Shown piece by piece: positions 1 to 13,500 of a stretch of DNA of 64,000 nt (positions are counted from its first letter, which is position 1; each line of letters starts with the position of its first letter). The stretch spans positions 9,725,698 through 9,789,697 of the forward strand of contig NC_036443.1 of assembly GCF_002775205.1 (NCBI RefSeq), written 5' to 3'. The notes below the pieces were generated by a model. The model did no database searches. It was not told the DNA's origin and worked only from the letters and a program-made list of their open reading frames with translations. The stretch is from Xiphophorus maculatus. Its lineage: Eukaryota; Chordata; Actinopteri; Cyprinodontiformes; Poeciliidae. The position numbers and the translations under genes are program-made.

Positions 1-454
1 ATTTTCATGTAATCTCTCATTTTTGATGAACACCCTTGAAGTAGTTTCAGTGTGGCACAAAGCACAGCTGGATTTTACATGCGTTACAGTAGAAGTGTGT
101 TTTTTCCTGTGTATTATGTTTTTCTTGTATCTGGTAGACATTGACTTTTTTCCCAAATTTTTGTGTGGTACAGACAGACAATTTCATATATCAGGACAAC
201 AGCACCCTTTGACTCACCGTATAGCTTGAACACCTCTGGATGAGACACTGAAAAATTAGGACCGCTTTACTTCTCAATTTATCAACTAATTTCTGTTCTC
301 ACATGACTTATTTTCTATATCCAAGCACTCAAGATCAGATATCTCTCGATGTACCTTTATTTCAAGAAAGCCTGGGAGTTAATACTCCATTTCAATCTGG
401 AGAGACTCACACAGAGAAGAAAATAGCAGTTAAAAAGATTTAATGGTACAATTT

Positions 455-835
455 CTTTGGCGCTCGGACCCGGCAGAAGACCGTGAGCCGAGGATCACCG
501 TGAGCAGGCGGTCTGCTCGGCGAGCTCGGGATAGTCTTCCCCCGGGACCGAAACTGGTGGTGGAGCGGAGCTCGGAGAGCACAAGGGATCCTGGAGGACG
601 ACCCTCATGGTGAAGGTGGAGATGGGGAGGAGGTGGGTCGAAGCACGGCTGACGAGCAGGAAGACCCCAGGGTAGCTTGGACTTTTGAAGGCGTCTTTGG
701 ACGATGATTGGCTGGAGCGGCGTGAAGCTCCGGTCCGGATTGGCTGCGGTCGGGCGTCGTGATTAGATGATGTGGTGAAGCTGGTCGAGTCTCCCAATTT
801 GAATTTTCGCCAAGGCTCCATTATTGAAAAAATAA
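455..835 (-). repeat. GC-rich island, possible LTR fragment
   Basis: This is a sharply bounded GC-rich stretch in otherwise AT-rich DNA. Read on the minus strand it ends in a motif like TCCGAGCGCCAAAG followed by an AT-rich run containing ATTAAATC, which reminds me of the R/U5 end of fish LTR elements. I see neither a matching second LTR nor a clear target-site duplication. A minus-strand frame of about 120 codons (857-495) covers it, but its serine/proline-rich product is unrecognised. An LTR fragment is the best guess; a CpG island is the alternative. Confidence 0.3.
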
Positions 836-1319
836 AATAACATAAAATCATTAACAAATCACAGACTGGCTATGAAATGCTCAGACATGCTTCTTTCTTT
901 GCATAACACTGAATAATTAGATGTTGTACAACATACACAAACTTCTGATGTCCATTCAGCTTTTAAAATATCCTACGATTTCATGACAGAAAAAAAAATC
1001 AAAATACCTTCAAATACTATGACTGGAAATATTTAAAATTATACTGAGAGTATTTTTTTAGACTGCCATGAATATAAATTTATATTTTTGATGGAAACAG
1101 ATGCTTACTCCTCCCCGTCTCTTGTTTAATACACATGCTCGTCTTGTCTGATGCCTGAAACACACTGGCATCAAGTTAAGAGTCTAAACTTCATTGTTTT
1201 TGTTTAACAAGAAACCAATCTGTAAGATCCATCATGCAAATAACAAATTCCTCATTTGTTATTGGTTTAATCCCAGAAAAATATCATGTCCATCCCAGTG
1301 GACAAGGGGTCTGAAAGAG

Positions 1320-2315
1320 TGAAAGTTTTACAATTGTGTAGGAATTTTGGCCCACTCATCTTTGCTGAATTGTTATAATTCTGCTGCAGTGGAAGATTTT
1401 TCACCATGACCAGTTTTTTTTAAGTCATAAATCCAAAAAAAGAAACAAAAGAGTGCCAGGATGTATATGCATAGTGAAATAATGAGCCGATCTGACTTTA
1501 TAATTATGTTTGGACCAGCAATGAATTTCTATAAGACAAAATAAAATATCTGGGATCATTTGAGTTAATCAGAACCAGAATCTCGAGGTTCTCCATTTGC
1601 TGCAAACATCATTAGAGAGTTGACCACAGTTGTGCTCACGTCCCGCCCACAATAGTGAGGAACAGAGCAGATAATGGAAAAACTACCTGGGGTGAAACTG
1701 AACCACACATTAATCGGTTAATGCTTAAATTGCCAGTGGAAAAACACTTTTGATGAGTCGTCGCTATACTGATAGGGTAATTTTGTTCAGCCAGCCATTC
1801 CTGGGAAGCTTCACAGCTGTTCCATGTTTTCGCCATGTGAGGGTAATGGCTCTCACTGTGGTTCACTGGAGATTCACTGGAGTCCCAAAGCTTTAGAAAT
1901 GGCTTTGTAAGCCTTTCCTGATTGGAAGATCTCAATTACTGTCTTTGTCATTTGTTCCTTAATTTCTCTGCATGTCGGCATGATATCCAGCTTTTAATTA
2001 TATTTTTGTTTACTTCACTTTGTCAGGAAGGTCCTGTTTAAGTGATGTCTTGATTGGGAGTAGGTGTGTCATTAAACAGCCCCAGATGTGACAAGAGACA
2101 GTGAACTCAGGTGTATTGGAAATATTTAGTAAGGGTGGATGGCAATCACTTTCATGCAGGGCCACGTAGGTTTGGATTTTTGTGCATTTTGTGTTCACTT
2201 GTGTTGTGTTTGACTAATATGCAAATTGTATTGATGTTGTGAAACACTGAAGTGTAACAAATTATGCAAAAAAAGGAAGTCAGGAAGAGGTCAAACACCA
2301 CACCACTATAGCTTC
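1320..2315 (-). mobile_element. Old DNA-transposon relic
   Basis: The segment reads like a decayed fish DNA transposon. Its right part (about 2160-2310), with GCCACGTAGGTTTGG and the closing AAACACCACACCACTATAG, matches from memory the terminal region of a common teleost repeat. A second, more diverged copy of that terminal region lies at about 2889-2992 (GAAACACAGAAATGTAACAAA). Minus-strand frames at 1636-1935 and 2010-2198 are probably transposase debris, but I see no catalytic motif. The family is not assigned. Confidence 0.45.
1494..1602. repeat. Copy of the NLR upstream segment
   Basis: This segment shares a long diverged match with about 19797-19902. Both have TTTATAATTATGTTT, then AAGACAAAATAAAATATCTG, then GAACCTCGAGGTTCT or close variants, in the same order and orientation. 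The second copy lies 600-700 bp upstream of the NLR start codon. It is either a promoter-region copy left by NLR duplication or an unrelated repeat present twice. Confidence 0.55.
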
Positions 2316-3037
2316 CACTAATTCATAATAAAAATTGAACTTGGATCCTTTTGCTTCATGCACATTCTTCATCCCAATTAGGGTTACAAGGTGGATGGAA
2401 AGAGTCCCAGCAGTAAGTGAATAAAAGAAAGTACTGTTGTTCTACTTAAAATAATGACTTTATTTTTTGTATTACATACAGTGTTAAGGTTGAATAGGTT
2501 CACAGGCATGAAGTACCTGACCACACAGTCAGAATTTTTTTATGTATACATTGATGGCTATGCAGACTGCCACAGAACTACAATATATGTCAAGTAGCTC
2601 AAACATATAATATAATTATCAGCCAATAAATATTGTGCACTCCTAATTAATACAATTTAACATTATTGTAATTTATGCCACAGTTTCCGATTGTATGCTA
2701 CTCCAATCTATCAAAATTGCTTTGCACCTCAAAGACAAATCTAATGACTCGAGCAAAGAGAACAAAACTAAGACTTCTATATAATATGCTTTATATAATA
2801 TGTTTTATGTTTGTGGTTAATGGGAGTTGTGAACTAAAATAAAAGTAGATTCTAAAGCATCTCTAAAGGCTAAGTAAATTTAGACTGCATATTTTGTATT
2901 ATGTGAAATATGTAAATTGTTTAAATGTTGCGAAACACAGAAATGTAACAAAGAAATAAAAATGAAATCATGAAGGGGGACACCTTTTCATATCGCTCTA
3001 AGTGCTTACAGTCTTTCTAACTTGTGCACTCATAAAT

Positions 3038-3555
3038 CTACAGGTCACACAAAGTCACAGAACCTTTCTCAAACCAGAAGGCTGGAAATAGCTCTGCTGT
3101 GAATTTTGTTTTGAAAGTATGAATCAAGCTCCGCTTCTCTGATGATATATTGTAATAACTTAGAGTTCCTCATTCCCAGTCAAGAAACACACCTATTTTG
3201 TTGCATGTAGGGACTTTGATTTCTTCTTCTGTGTTTTTATGCATGGCTTTGTATCCAGTCTTGGAGCAGAGCAGACTCCAGGACTTGTCATTGCATCCCA
3301 GACCACCATCACGGTCCCAGTTTCTACCCACATCTTTATATGCCACAGCAATTCCCACCACACCTTTCCATTCCACTTCCCAGTAACAAAGTTGGTTCAG
3401 GCCTTTATCACAAAATACCTGGGTCCTCTTGAACCTTTCATCACTTGTATTTCGCTGCTTCTTGACATCATCATCAGTTTTCGCTTTTTTGTTGTTTTCA
3501 ACCAGAACAAGCCGTCTGCTTGCTGAGTTCTTATCAAACATAAGATCTGCACCAT
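3038..3555 (-). CDS. B30.2 (PRY-SPRY) exon of the NLR, with premature TGA
   Basis: Last coding exon, encoding a ligand-binding B30.2 domain of the type that ends many fish NLRC3-like proteins. The PRY part has ASRRLVLVENNKKA; the SPRY part has YWEVEW, GIAVAYK and NDKSWSLLCS. After FLDWE the frame meets TGA at 3172-3170. The same frame then stays open as GTLSYYNISSEKRSLIHTF and on to the usual family ending GSVTLCDL and TAG at 3040-3038. So one codon is replaced by a stop and 43 further codons are preserved. If used, the domain would lack its last beta strands. Confidence 0.8.
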
Positions 3556-4455
3556 CTGAAAGTGTTCAACAAGAAAATAAAGTAAGCTTTGTGAGAATTT
3601 AAACAATGACAGTTTCAGAATGTGTACTGTTTTTACCATAATGAATCCATGAATTTAAACATTAAATCTACTAGATTTGAAGAATTTGGAGTAATTAAGT
3701 ATTTTGTGATTTCCTTAGATATGAAGTCATGTGTTATTTTTAGTATGATCGTTATTGCCTGTTAAATACCCTTCAGATGATCAAGTTCTAACTTCCACTT
3801 TCAAATAAACATGATGCATCTTGTAATACAAAAATGTAAAAATTCTGAGGGAAAAAAACAGCTTACATTTACTCCAACTGGGTTTTAGTCGATGTTTTCC
3901 TTCATAGTCAAAGCTGTGCACAGTAAGACAAGAAAGATTCATTTTATTTTAGAAATATTGGAAAGTCTTTACATATTATTTCATTCCTATTTTTATTGCT
4001 ATGAAAGCTTATTATTATGTTATTTACTACACAATGTGTAGTTTAATTCACCAGCTCTTGGACTATAACATTTATTATTTAGCCAAGCCTAGCAAGACAA
4101 GTTTCAGTGAGATCCCTCATAAATACCTGATTGCTGTTAAAAGGCTCTACTCAGACATGGTGCATCATTAGATTAAGTTATTTTTCTACAAGTTGCAGAA
4201 CTAAATAATGTCTGATTTATTTACTCACTTCACTGTCTCAAGTTTCTTGTTTGGATCCTCAACTATTGCATTGAGAGCCCTCATCCCATTGTCTCCAGGA
4301 TGATTGTAACTCAGGTCCAAGTGTTTAAGTGAGGAGAGTCTATTGGACTTAATAGCTTCAGCCAGAGAAATGCAGCCTGTCTTTGTCACCTGACATCCTG
4401 CCAGCCTGCACAAAGACACAGTTGTGGACTAGAAAGAGCTCAGCAAAATTTGACA

Positions 4456-4528
<73 letters not shown>

Positions 4529-7500
4529 TGTATATATACAGTATGTACTATACATGGTTTAAATTGTAAATGGCCTGAACTTGCCTAGCACTTTTTCAAG
4601 TCCATTGGACCCCAAAGTGCTTGATGCCACATTTGGTCATTCACCCATTCACACACACATTCCACACCGATGGTAGCGAGCTACTAGATTGTAGCCACAG
4701 CCTACCTGAAATAGTCTGACAGAGGAGAAGCTGCTATGCACCAGGGCCACCAGGTCCTCTGACCACCACTAGTAGACTGTTGTATTATATTGACACAACA
4801 TTTGACAGTGATACAAAAGTTCAGTATTTTATATTATATAGATTTATTACAAGGAATAGAATTTGTAATTTTGAATGGTATGGCCAACAAATAATGAGAG
4901 TCCGAAATATGGCTTCTCAAAACATTAGAATATTCCAGATTATTTTTTGATAATAAGTCATTTATTTACATTTACATCTATTTTTATCAAAAAACATAAT
5001 CTGCAATAGTCTAATGTTTTGACACACCATATTTTGGACTCAGTATTTGTAGGCCATAATCTTTAAAATTACACTAAACAACTTTTATTGAACTTTAGTT
5101 TTATCACTTTCAGTACTATTTTCATAGGACTGTTGTATTATATTGACACTTAACACTAACAAAGAATTGTGAACACATAGAATAACCTTAAATCTTGGAA
5201 TAAAACAGTTTATAAACTCAAAATAGTGGCTAACTATAACACTGGTTGATATATTAAAAAACCTACTTGAGAGTCTCTAGTTTACAGTTCACATGTTTCA
5301 ACCCATCAGCAAGTCGCTTCACTCCAGCATCCAGCAAATCATTATGACTCAGGTCCAACAATGTGAGATTAGAGGATGGATTGGTTAGCACTGATGATGT
5401 CAGACCTTTGCAAGATTCTTCAGAGAGCTCACACCAACTCAGTCTGTAAAAAGATCCATGAAAACAATCAAGTTAATTAGACAAACCATGTGTGAAATTC
5501 CACGTTTGTCTTGTCAAACTACAATACCACCACTAACGGCAAAAGCCCTAACTCTCATATACAACATTAATAGTTTGTTCAAAATGAAGAAATTATTAAA
5601 AAGGATTATTCTGAACCAGTGAGGTATTGTAGACACTATATGATATAAAAAATACTTACAAAGTAGTGTTTGAGACTTTGACCACTGGCATCATTCCCAG
5701 AAGGACTTTCTCTGATTTCAGGTATTTCTTAAGATCAAACACTTCAAGGTTTTCATCTGATGTCAGCAGCACAAAGGTTAAAGCTGACCACTGAGAAGCA
5801 GTGAAAGTTTCAAAAGGTTTTTCTTCTGATTTAAGATAATTTTTGATTTCTTGAACAAGGGTGTCGTCATTCAGCTCATTAAGACAGTAGAAAAGATTAA
5901 GCTTTTTCTCTGTGTCACTGTTGTTCTCTCTGATCTTCTTTTTGATGCACTCTGCTGTTTCCTTATTAGTGTCTTTGTGTTTTTCAGTCTTATCTATCAG
6001 ATCCTGAAGTAGATTCTGATTAGATTCCAGAGAGAGACCCACTAGGAACCGAAGGAACATGTCCCAGTCCCCATGTTCACTCTCAAAAGCCTTGTCCACT
6101 GCTTTCTTATAAAACTCTGAGGCTGCTGAGCTGGATTCTGGAGAGCTGCCATGTACTCTTGAATGCTTTTATGGACAAAGCAAAACAGTTTCTGAGGGTA
6201 CAGCTCATTATTTTCTCTTTTGATCTGAGTGAACAACCCAGAGAAAACAGCAGCTTTGGTTACATCAGTCCCACAACTGGTCAAGTCTTCTTCAGTAAAG
6301 AGAAGGTTTTTCTCCTCTAGGCCTTTGAAAGCAAGTTTTCCCAAAGATAGGATTGTTTCATCATTAGTTTTATCACAGAATGTCTCCGTTCCAGAGGTTT
6401 CAGAGGTTGACTGATCTGTATTATATTTTACTTTTGTCTGTCTGCGCTGGAGCAAAAGGAAATGTGTGTACATGTCAGTCAGAGTTTTTGGCAGTTCATC
6501 ATCTTGATTTCTTTCAACAAAGTCCTCCAAAACCTTTGATGTGATGAAACAGAAAACAGGGATGTGACACATTATGTAAAGAGCTACTGATTTCTTCACA
6601 TATGACAAGACTTTTTCAGCCACATTCTCATCACTGAATCGCTTCATGAAATACTTTTCCTTTTGCTCATCATTAAATCCTCTCACTTCTGTCATTCGAT
6701 CAACGTTTTCTGGAGGAATGTTGTTGGATGCTGCAGGTCGGGAGGTGATCCAGATTTGAGCTTTAGGGAGCAAATTTCCCAGGATGAGATTTGACAGCAG
6801 ACCATTCATTGAGGTTGGTGTTGTGACATCACTCAATTTATTTGTTTCACTGAACTTAAGATCAAGACGACATTCATCAAAACCATCCAGAACAATCAGA
6901 ATGTTGTATTTGTCATAGTCAGTTATTTCAGATGTCCTCATTGCTGGGAAGAACTGATGAATCAGATCTTGTAAACTGTGCTCTTTATCTGCTCTCAGAT
7001 TTAGCTCTCGGAAAGGAAGTGGAAAAATGAAAAAAATGTTTTCTGTTGCTTTGCTCTCTGCCCAGTCAAGTATGTATTTCATTGAGGCAAATGTTTTTCC
7101 TATTCCTGCCACTCCAACGGTAAGGACAGTCTTAATGTTTTGATTACTATCAGCAGGTTTAAAGATGTCACAGTATTTAATAGATGTTTCTTCATTTGTT
7201 GTTTTGAACCTTGCATTCTGAACCTGCATGGCTTCATTCTGAGCACGCTCTCCTTCTGTGATGTAGAGGTCAGTGAAGACCTCGTTAAGAAGAGCTGAGG
7301 TCTTCTGTCCTTCAATCCCTTCAGACACGCTGGTGAATTGATCTTTTAGTTCACTTTTGAGTTTTCTTTGACTTGTGATATCAGGTCTCTCTGAAAAAAT
7401 ACAATGGAAATAGACAAAAAACATAGATTAAATACTTTTGAAAAAAATTATGTTATATATTTTTTTGACAAAATATAAAAACACACACAATAAAAGACTA

Positions 7501-10500
7501 CTAATTGCAAACTTTGACCTAGGGATCAAAGTAGTTTTAAATACTTGAAGTGTACTATGACGAAAATCGTCAGTGGCTGATTGTGCAAACCAAAACAAAT
7601 AAAAACATTAGTAATTTTACTATACTATAGATTCCCAGAAAGGATAACACAGAAAGTAGAAGCACTTCACAATGTGAGTACCACTTGTATTTTGCCATAT
7701 GGGGTGGGACGTAATTAGTTACATTTACATCTATTGTTGTAATTACAGTTTGCCTAATTTGTCCTTTAAGTTGTTTACAAAACTTGAACTTTTACTTTTA
7801 CTTGAGTTTGTTTTGAGTAAAGACACTCAGTTACATTTGAAATCATATATATTAATGAGTAAATATAGACAATAAGAAAACACCAGAAAAAACTGAAAGC
7901 TACGAGCTCCAGGAGGGGAGAGATCCGAACTTTTTCATGGCGCTTCGTTTTCTCAGTAAAACAACTTATATAATCATGTCAAGGTTGTAACTTTCAGTTT
8001 AGAAAGCTGGGTCATCTGGGTTTTCCTCTGAGCCTCGTGTTTTTATCCTGTTTTTATCCTATTCTGCCCTCTGAATAAGTATAAGCTAAACCTGCAGGCT
8101 TTGCTCTCCGATTATAATGAGACATTGAGTAATTACAAATAATTTCAGATTAAGTGTTATATGTCTGGTATTTTGATACTCTGCCCTCCTCATATGTTTC
8201 TGTTAGCGGTAGCTAATGTTAATGTGAGCTATGCTACTTTAGTTGTTCACAGCTAAGTCCGTGTATTTTTAGTGTCACAAATATTATTATTATAATATAT
8301 AATAATATTATTTGTGTGTATTTGTGAATGAATATGTTGTTGTCTTTCAATTTTGTAGTTGTGTTTAGTGATTTGTTGAAGTGATTTGCATTTCAGGGCC
8401 ACCATACTAAAGCAACCCGCATGAAAAGAAGAACAACGTAGATGTCACACCACAATGCACCATTTACAGAATAATGGAGGCACCATCTTTGGATTGACTT
8501 TGAAGTTGTTGAGCAAAGGGAAAAAATAGTATCGTCACAAGATCATAAGACAAATGAAGCTGAGAAAAAAAAATACAACTGATAGCAGTGGCTTCTTGTG
8601 GAGCACTGAGTACATAGATCTCTTTCAGAATTATATTTTTACCAGATTTGCCTGTTGTGTGAATGTAGCCTTAGTTATTGTTTCTTTAGTCACTTCTGTG
8701 TATAGTGGAATTGGTGATTTTTTAATATATTTTTGTCTCTATCTTACTTTTTATCAGCTTGCTTCATTTTTAATAAATGAAACTTAAGTGTCAGTTTCAC
8801 GGTTACTTTTACAACCTGAAACCTAAGCAATACAAAGTAATTTCATTTTGACTTATTTAAAGTACATACATAGCTCTCTGGAATAGAAAAGATTCATCCT
8901 TGAAACTCATTCTGAAAAGTTGCATGGTTCATCAGTTTATAAATATTAGTATACTTTAAAGTAGTTTAAACTAAAAGTCAAAATTTTGTAATTTTACAGC
9001 TAACAGTTTAAATATTAGAAAATACATTTAAGTTCAATCTAATTGTAAGAAATTTGTATTTGCAGATCTTACCTCGTATTTCTGTCAGTCTGTCAATAAA
9101 GCCATCAGGGATTTTCTTAGCAGCTGGAGGCTGAGAGGTTATCCAGATCTGGGCCTCTGGCAGCAGGTTTCCTCTGATAAGGTTTGTTAGTAACAAGTTG
9201 ACTGAGGTTGGTTCTCTGACATCAGTCAAAGTTTTACTGTTTTCAAAGTCTAAACAATCTTGATATGCATTGAGTCCATCCAAAATAAATAAAATATTTA
9301 ACTGGGAATAGTCAGAGATGATGATATTTTTGGTTTCCTCAAAGAAGTGATTAAGAAGCTCAAACAAACTGATATTTTTATTTTTTATCAAGTTGAGTTT
9401 TGAGAAGTCAATAAGAAACAAAAGTTCTGCAGGTTTTGCCTGGCTAGAAAATGGTCTTCTGATCCTGGTGAAAAATGACTTGTTCTCATCCTTTTTAGCC
9501 CATTCTTTTATAAACTTTTTCATGTGAAAAGATTTTCCTATACCAGCTTCTCCAATGGTCAGCACTGTTCTAGTTTCCTTTCCTTTCACATCTTTGAAGA
9601 TCTCAGAAGTGGATTTCACTTTTGTAAAATCTTTCTGCTCACTTTCCCCTTCTTCAGAGCCATTTTCTCTTCTGATGACATGTTCTGTTGTTTTCTGGTT
9701 TGGATGACTGATTTCATCTTTTTCGTCAGTGATTTCTTTCAGAAATCTATTTTTCAGACATGATTCTAACTTCTTCTGTTGCTCAGAGGTTTCTAAATAT
9801 ACAAAGCAAAGTTGTACAATGATGTAAAATGTGAATAAAGTCAACAAAAATGGTTACTTTGCATTGAAGATAAATTATAAATAATTTATTCAGACAGATA
9901 TTCTTACCTTGACATTGAACAGTTCTGTTGATACATTCAGAAGGAATCTTATCAAGTCCTTTAGGTTGAGAAATTATCCAAATATGAGCTTCAGGAAGCA
10001 GATTTCCTTTGATCAGATTCGTTAGCAGCACATCCATTGATGCTGCTTCCTTCAAGTCTTTAACTTCTTTGTTGTTTACAAAGTCAAGAGGAAGTTCGCA
10101 TTTTTCCAGTCCATCAAGAATGAAACATAAATTTTTCTTGTCATCTTTGGAAACTTTAACATTTTTTTTGTTGAAGAAATCATCCAGCAGAGATTCCATG
10201 CTTTTTACTTCATCTTTCTTTGTATTCAGCTCAGTAAAATCAAGGGTCACTAAAGCCTTTATGTGTTTATTGGATTTTCCTTTTGCCCAGTCGATCATGA
10301 ATATTTTTATTTGGAAAGTTTTACCAATTCCAGGGGCTCCTTTCATCAGGACAGTTCGCACATTTTTGGACACACCAGGAAGTTTGGAAATCAGAAATTT
10401 ATTGCTGGAAAATAAATCTTTGAGAGTGATTAACTTCTTTTTCCCACTTTCAACCATCACTATCTCAGAGAGTTTTGGGTCAATTTTATGTCTTCCCACC

Positions 10501-13500
10501 TCCTTAAGAATTACTTTCTTCAGGTCATGTTTTCCCTTGGCATCTCCTCCTGTAATTTTTAAATTAATGATATGTGAACAACAGAAATAAGCATAACATA
10601 TTTGATACACATGATTGCCAACACTCTTCGAAATATATTTTCAGCAATAATCTGCAGTAATATCTCATATTTCCTCCTGGCATCCAGCTTTCATCAATAA
10701 TCAACATCAAGCATTCAGAATTAATGAATAAAAACAATCTGTATTTCTTCTGGGCAACAATTTAAACTCAGCAAAAAGCAATAATATTCACTAAGTGTCA
10801 CCCCAGCAAATTATTATTAGTTTACACCATTGACATTTTTGTCTTGAAACATTAACTATTGTCAGGGAAAGTAATAATAAGACCTGACAAATACGGGTTT
10901 AAGATTCATAAGATTTGAGGCTTTATAATTTAGGGAGAGAAAAAACAACTTGGTCTTCTTAGAAACAATTAGTTTTACTTTCCGGTGGCAATTTTTTTGT
11001 TAATGTTCAAATAGAAAGAACAGGAATATTTTGACAAAAGCAGGTAAGACATTAATCATTACCACATCAGACAACACCTCATTAAAATAACACCAACAAA
11101 AAAAACAAATAAAAACTACATTTTACAATTACAAAATATAATCTGACACAGAGTTTATCTCTGAAAAATATTAATTAGTATTCATTAGTAAACAATTTAA
11201 AGCAAATGGACAGTTAGACTTAAAAAAAACTTTTCTTTTTAAGTCATGCTCACCTGTGTCAGCTGGTCCAGATGTTTCAGGTTGGTTGTCATTAGAATCA
11301 CTGCAGGCAAAGACAAAACATTTAACTGTTTTGATTTATATTTACTTAAACAGACATATGTTTACTAATTTTGAAGTTGAAAGACTGTTTTCGTAATTTA
11401 TTTTTGCTAGAGCCGGGACTTCGTCACATTTATTTTAATTAATGAATTCTATACATTTTAATGCACTAAAATTTTAATGTAATTAATCACTTTTTCTTCC
11501 ATGGAAAGGTAGCAAAGCTATTCAAACCTAAAATACCATTTTAATGCAAAACATGTTGCAGTATGCACAGATGTCCACAACGCTAATGTCAGCATTCACA
11601 GTTCATATTTCTAAAGAAGTATATTTTCAAAGAAGTGAAATGAATGATAAGGAGGTTCCTGAAACACTTGAAAGCTGAATTGATATAATAGCACTATGTA
11701 AAAATATGAATAGGTTAAATAACCTAAATAACAGATTCATATATCTATTCATTCAATAATTTAGAAACAAAAGCAGTTTTTGTGTTGAACATATTTACTT
11801 TGCCAATACATGGTTTTCAACAGACAAAATCGCAATGATGTACTTCTGTTTGGCAAAACACTTGCTGGCATCTATACGTTCATTGCAGAGTAATGATAAC
11901 AATTGCATAAAACAGTGAAATGCCAGTCAGAAGATCCTGATAATGGCTCAACTATCTTTGATGTCCAACACCAGATAAAAGCAGAAATTTCTTGAATGAG
12001 ATGAAAACGAAAAACAAGGAGACTAGAACAGAATCACTGGATAGATGCTTGAAGTGTGATGCAACACAGGAAGACATTTACAACACAAAACAGTGCTATT
12101 ATTCAGTAACTTTATTCTGTATTAACATACAGTATATTCTCCAATCTGTCAATTTGTTTCTGTAAAACTTACCAAGAAGATACATTTTAAATTAATTTAA
12201 GAAATAATTATGTCTTCAAAGAAAAGCCCTTGACCAGTCAGTTTATCTCAAAGCAGAAAAAGTGCAGACTGCAACAAATATCATCCATCAGTATTGGCCT
12301 TGTTCACCTCAAGGAACAAGAAGCAGTCTGGAAAATTCATCACTGAATGAACTGCTGAATTTATTTTCTTCTAACACACCATCACTCTCTTAAGAACCTG
12401 ACCTGTACATGTTTATTTAATTAATTAATACACCAATTTGTGCCACTTATGGTATTAACCTTAATCACACTCTTGTGTCTTGTATGATGCACTTTTTTTT
12501 GCATTAATAAAATTTGTCCATGTTTCATATTATTTTTTATAAATGATTTTTCTACTTTTTCCCTCCTACTACTAGAGAGAAAATGCTATTTAAAGCCAAT
12601 CTCCTTTTTTTCTTCTCTCTTGCTCTCTGTGAAGGTGGACGTTTTTTTTCTCTGCTCCCTCCTTGCCCATGCCTGCCCTGCTTGCTTTGTTTTAGTTCTC
12701 TCTTTTCCTATATTTTTGGAGCCTTTCTTTGCACATCCTCCGCATCTACAAATTATGGATCTGGTCAACGGGTCTCTCAATGCAATTGATCAAATTATCT
12801 CAACGAGAAGACTGAGCACAGGAGAGCCCTCTTTGTCCTTCGGGGACACACCCAGCGGGATTCACCCTGGATTTATTCATGATAATAGGCTTTCTGCTGT
12901 TTGGAGCTTGCAGATACCTGGATTATAGACAAATTTGTGACGGAGTTGGCCGAACTAGTGAACACTCAGACTGTGAACAAAGACGTAGGTTGGATGTGAG
13001 TCTTGCTGAGATTTGCAGCCCAGCTGAGGACTTCAAAACTCACTAACGGGATGGAATCGATCTTGGAGAAGTTGGTAGTTTCTGTTCAGTGGAACGACCA
13101 AACTAATTTGGATAATTGAGAACTGAGATGTATTGGAGAAACTTTAGGGAAGATTGAAATTTATAATCTACATGACCTAAGACATTCTGTATCTGAATTG
13201 ACTTTCCCCGTTTTGCCTTGGAAGGGCTGCATATTTCCAATCTCCTTGAAGATATGTAAACATAATGCTCCTTCTCAGTTCACCCCCTCCTGTTATCCAT
13301 GCACCTGTGGAGCTGGGCGCTCCCAAGGACATGCCTTGATAATAACATCTTATCGGACATCTGCCGGGAGGCTGAGCAACGTGGTTTCATGGCCCCGTCA
13401 TGTCACCGCCTTCACTCATGTTTTTGTTTTGACCATTATTTTGTCTGAATGTTGCCATGTGCCCTCATGTGTCCTTTCCTCTTTTTTATTTTATTTTGTT

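Larger units (their letters stand above)
1..3037. other. Gene-free flank with transposon debris
   Basis: No exon is supported here. The DNA is AT-rich apart from a GC-rich island at about 455-830. The open frames on the minus strand in 495-2198 match no family I recognise. About 1320-2315 looks like an old DNA-transposon relic, and 1494-1602 resembles the DNA upstream of the NLR gene start near 19800. Both are listed separately. Confidence 0.6.

Noticed and set aside
3170-3172. TGA in the NLR B30.2 exon as a selenocysteine codon
   Set aside because: NLRs are not selenoproteins, the site is not a Cys position in the family, and the gene has another frame lesion.
9908-10549. Triple NACHT as an assembly duplication artefact
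   Set aside because: The three modules differ strongly in sequence and length, and each has its own splice sites; artefactual copies would be near identical.
10009-10590. 193-codon plus-strand open frame
   Set aside because: It is the antisense of the first NACHT exon, whose P-loop and splice sites identify the true strand.
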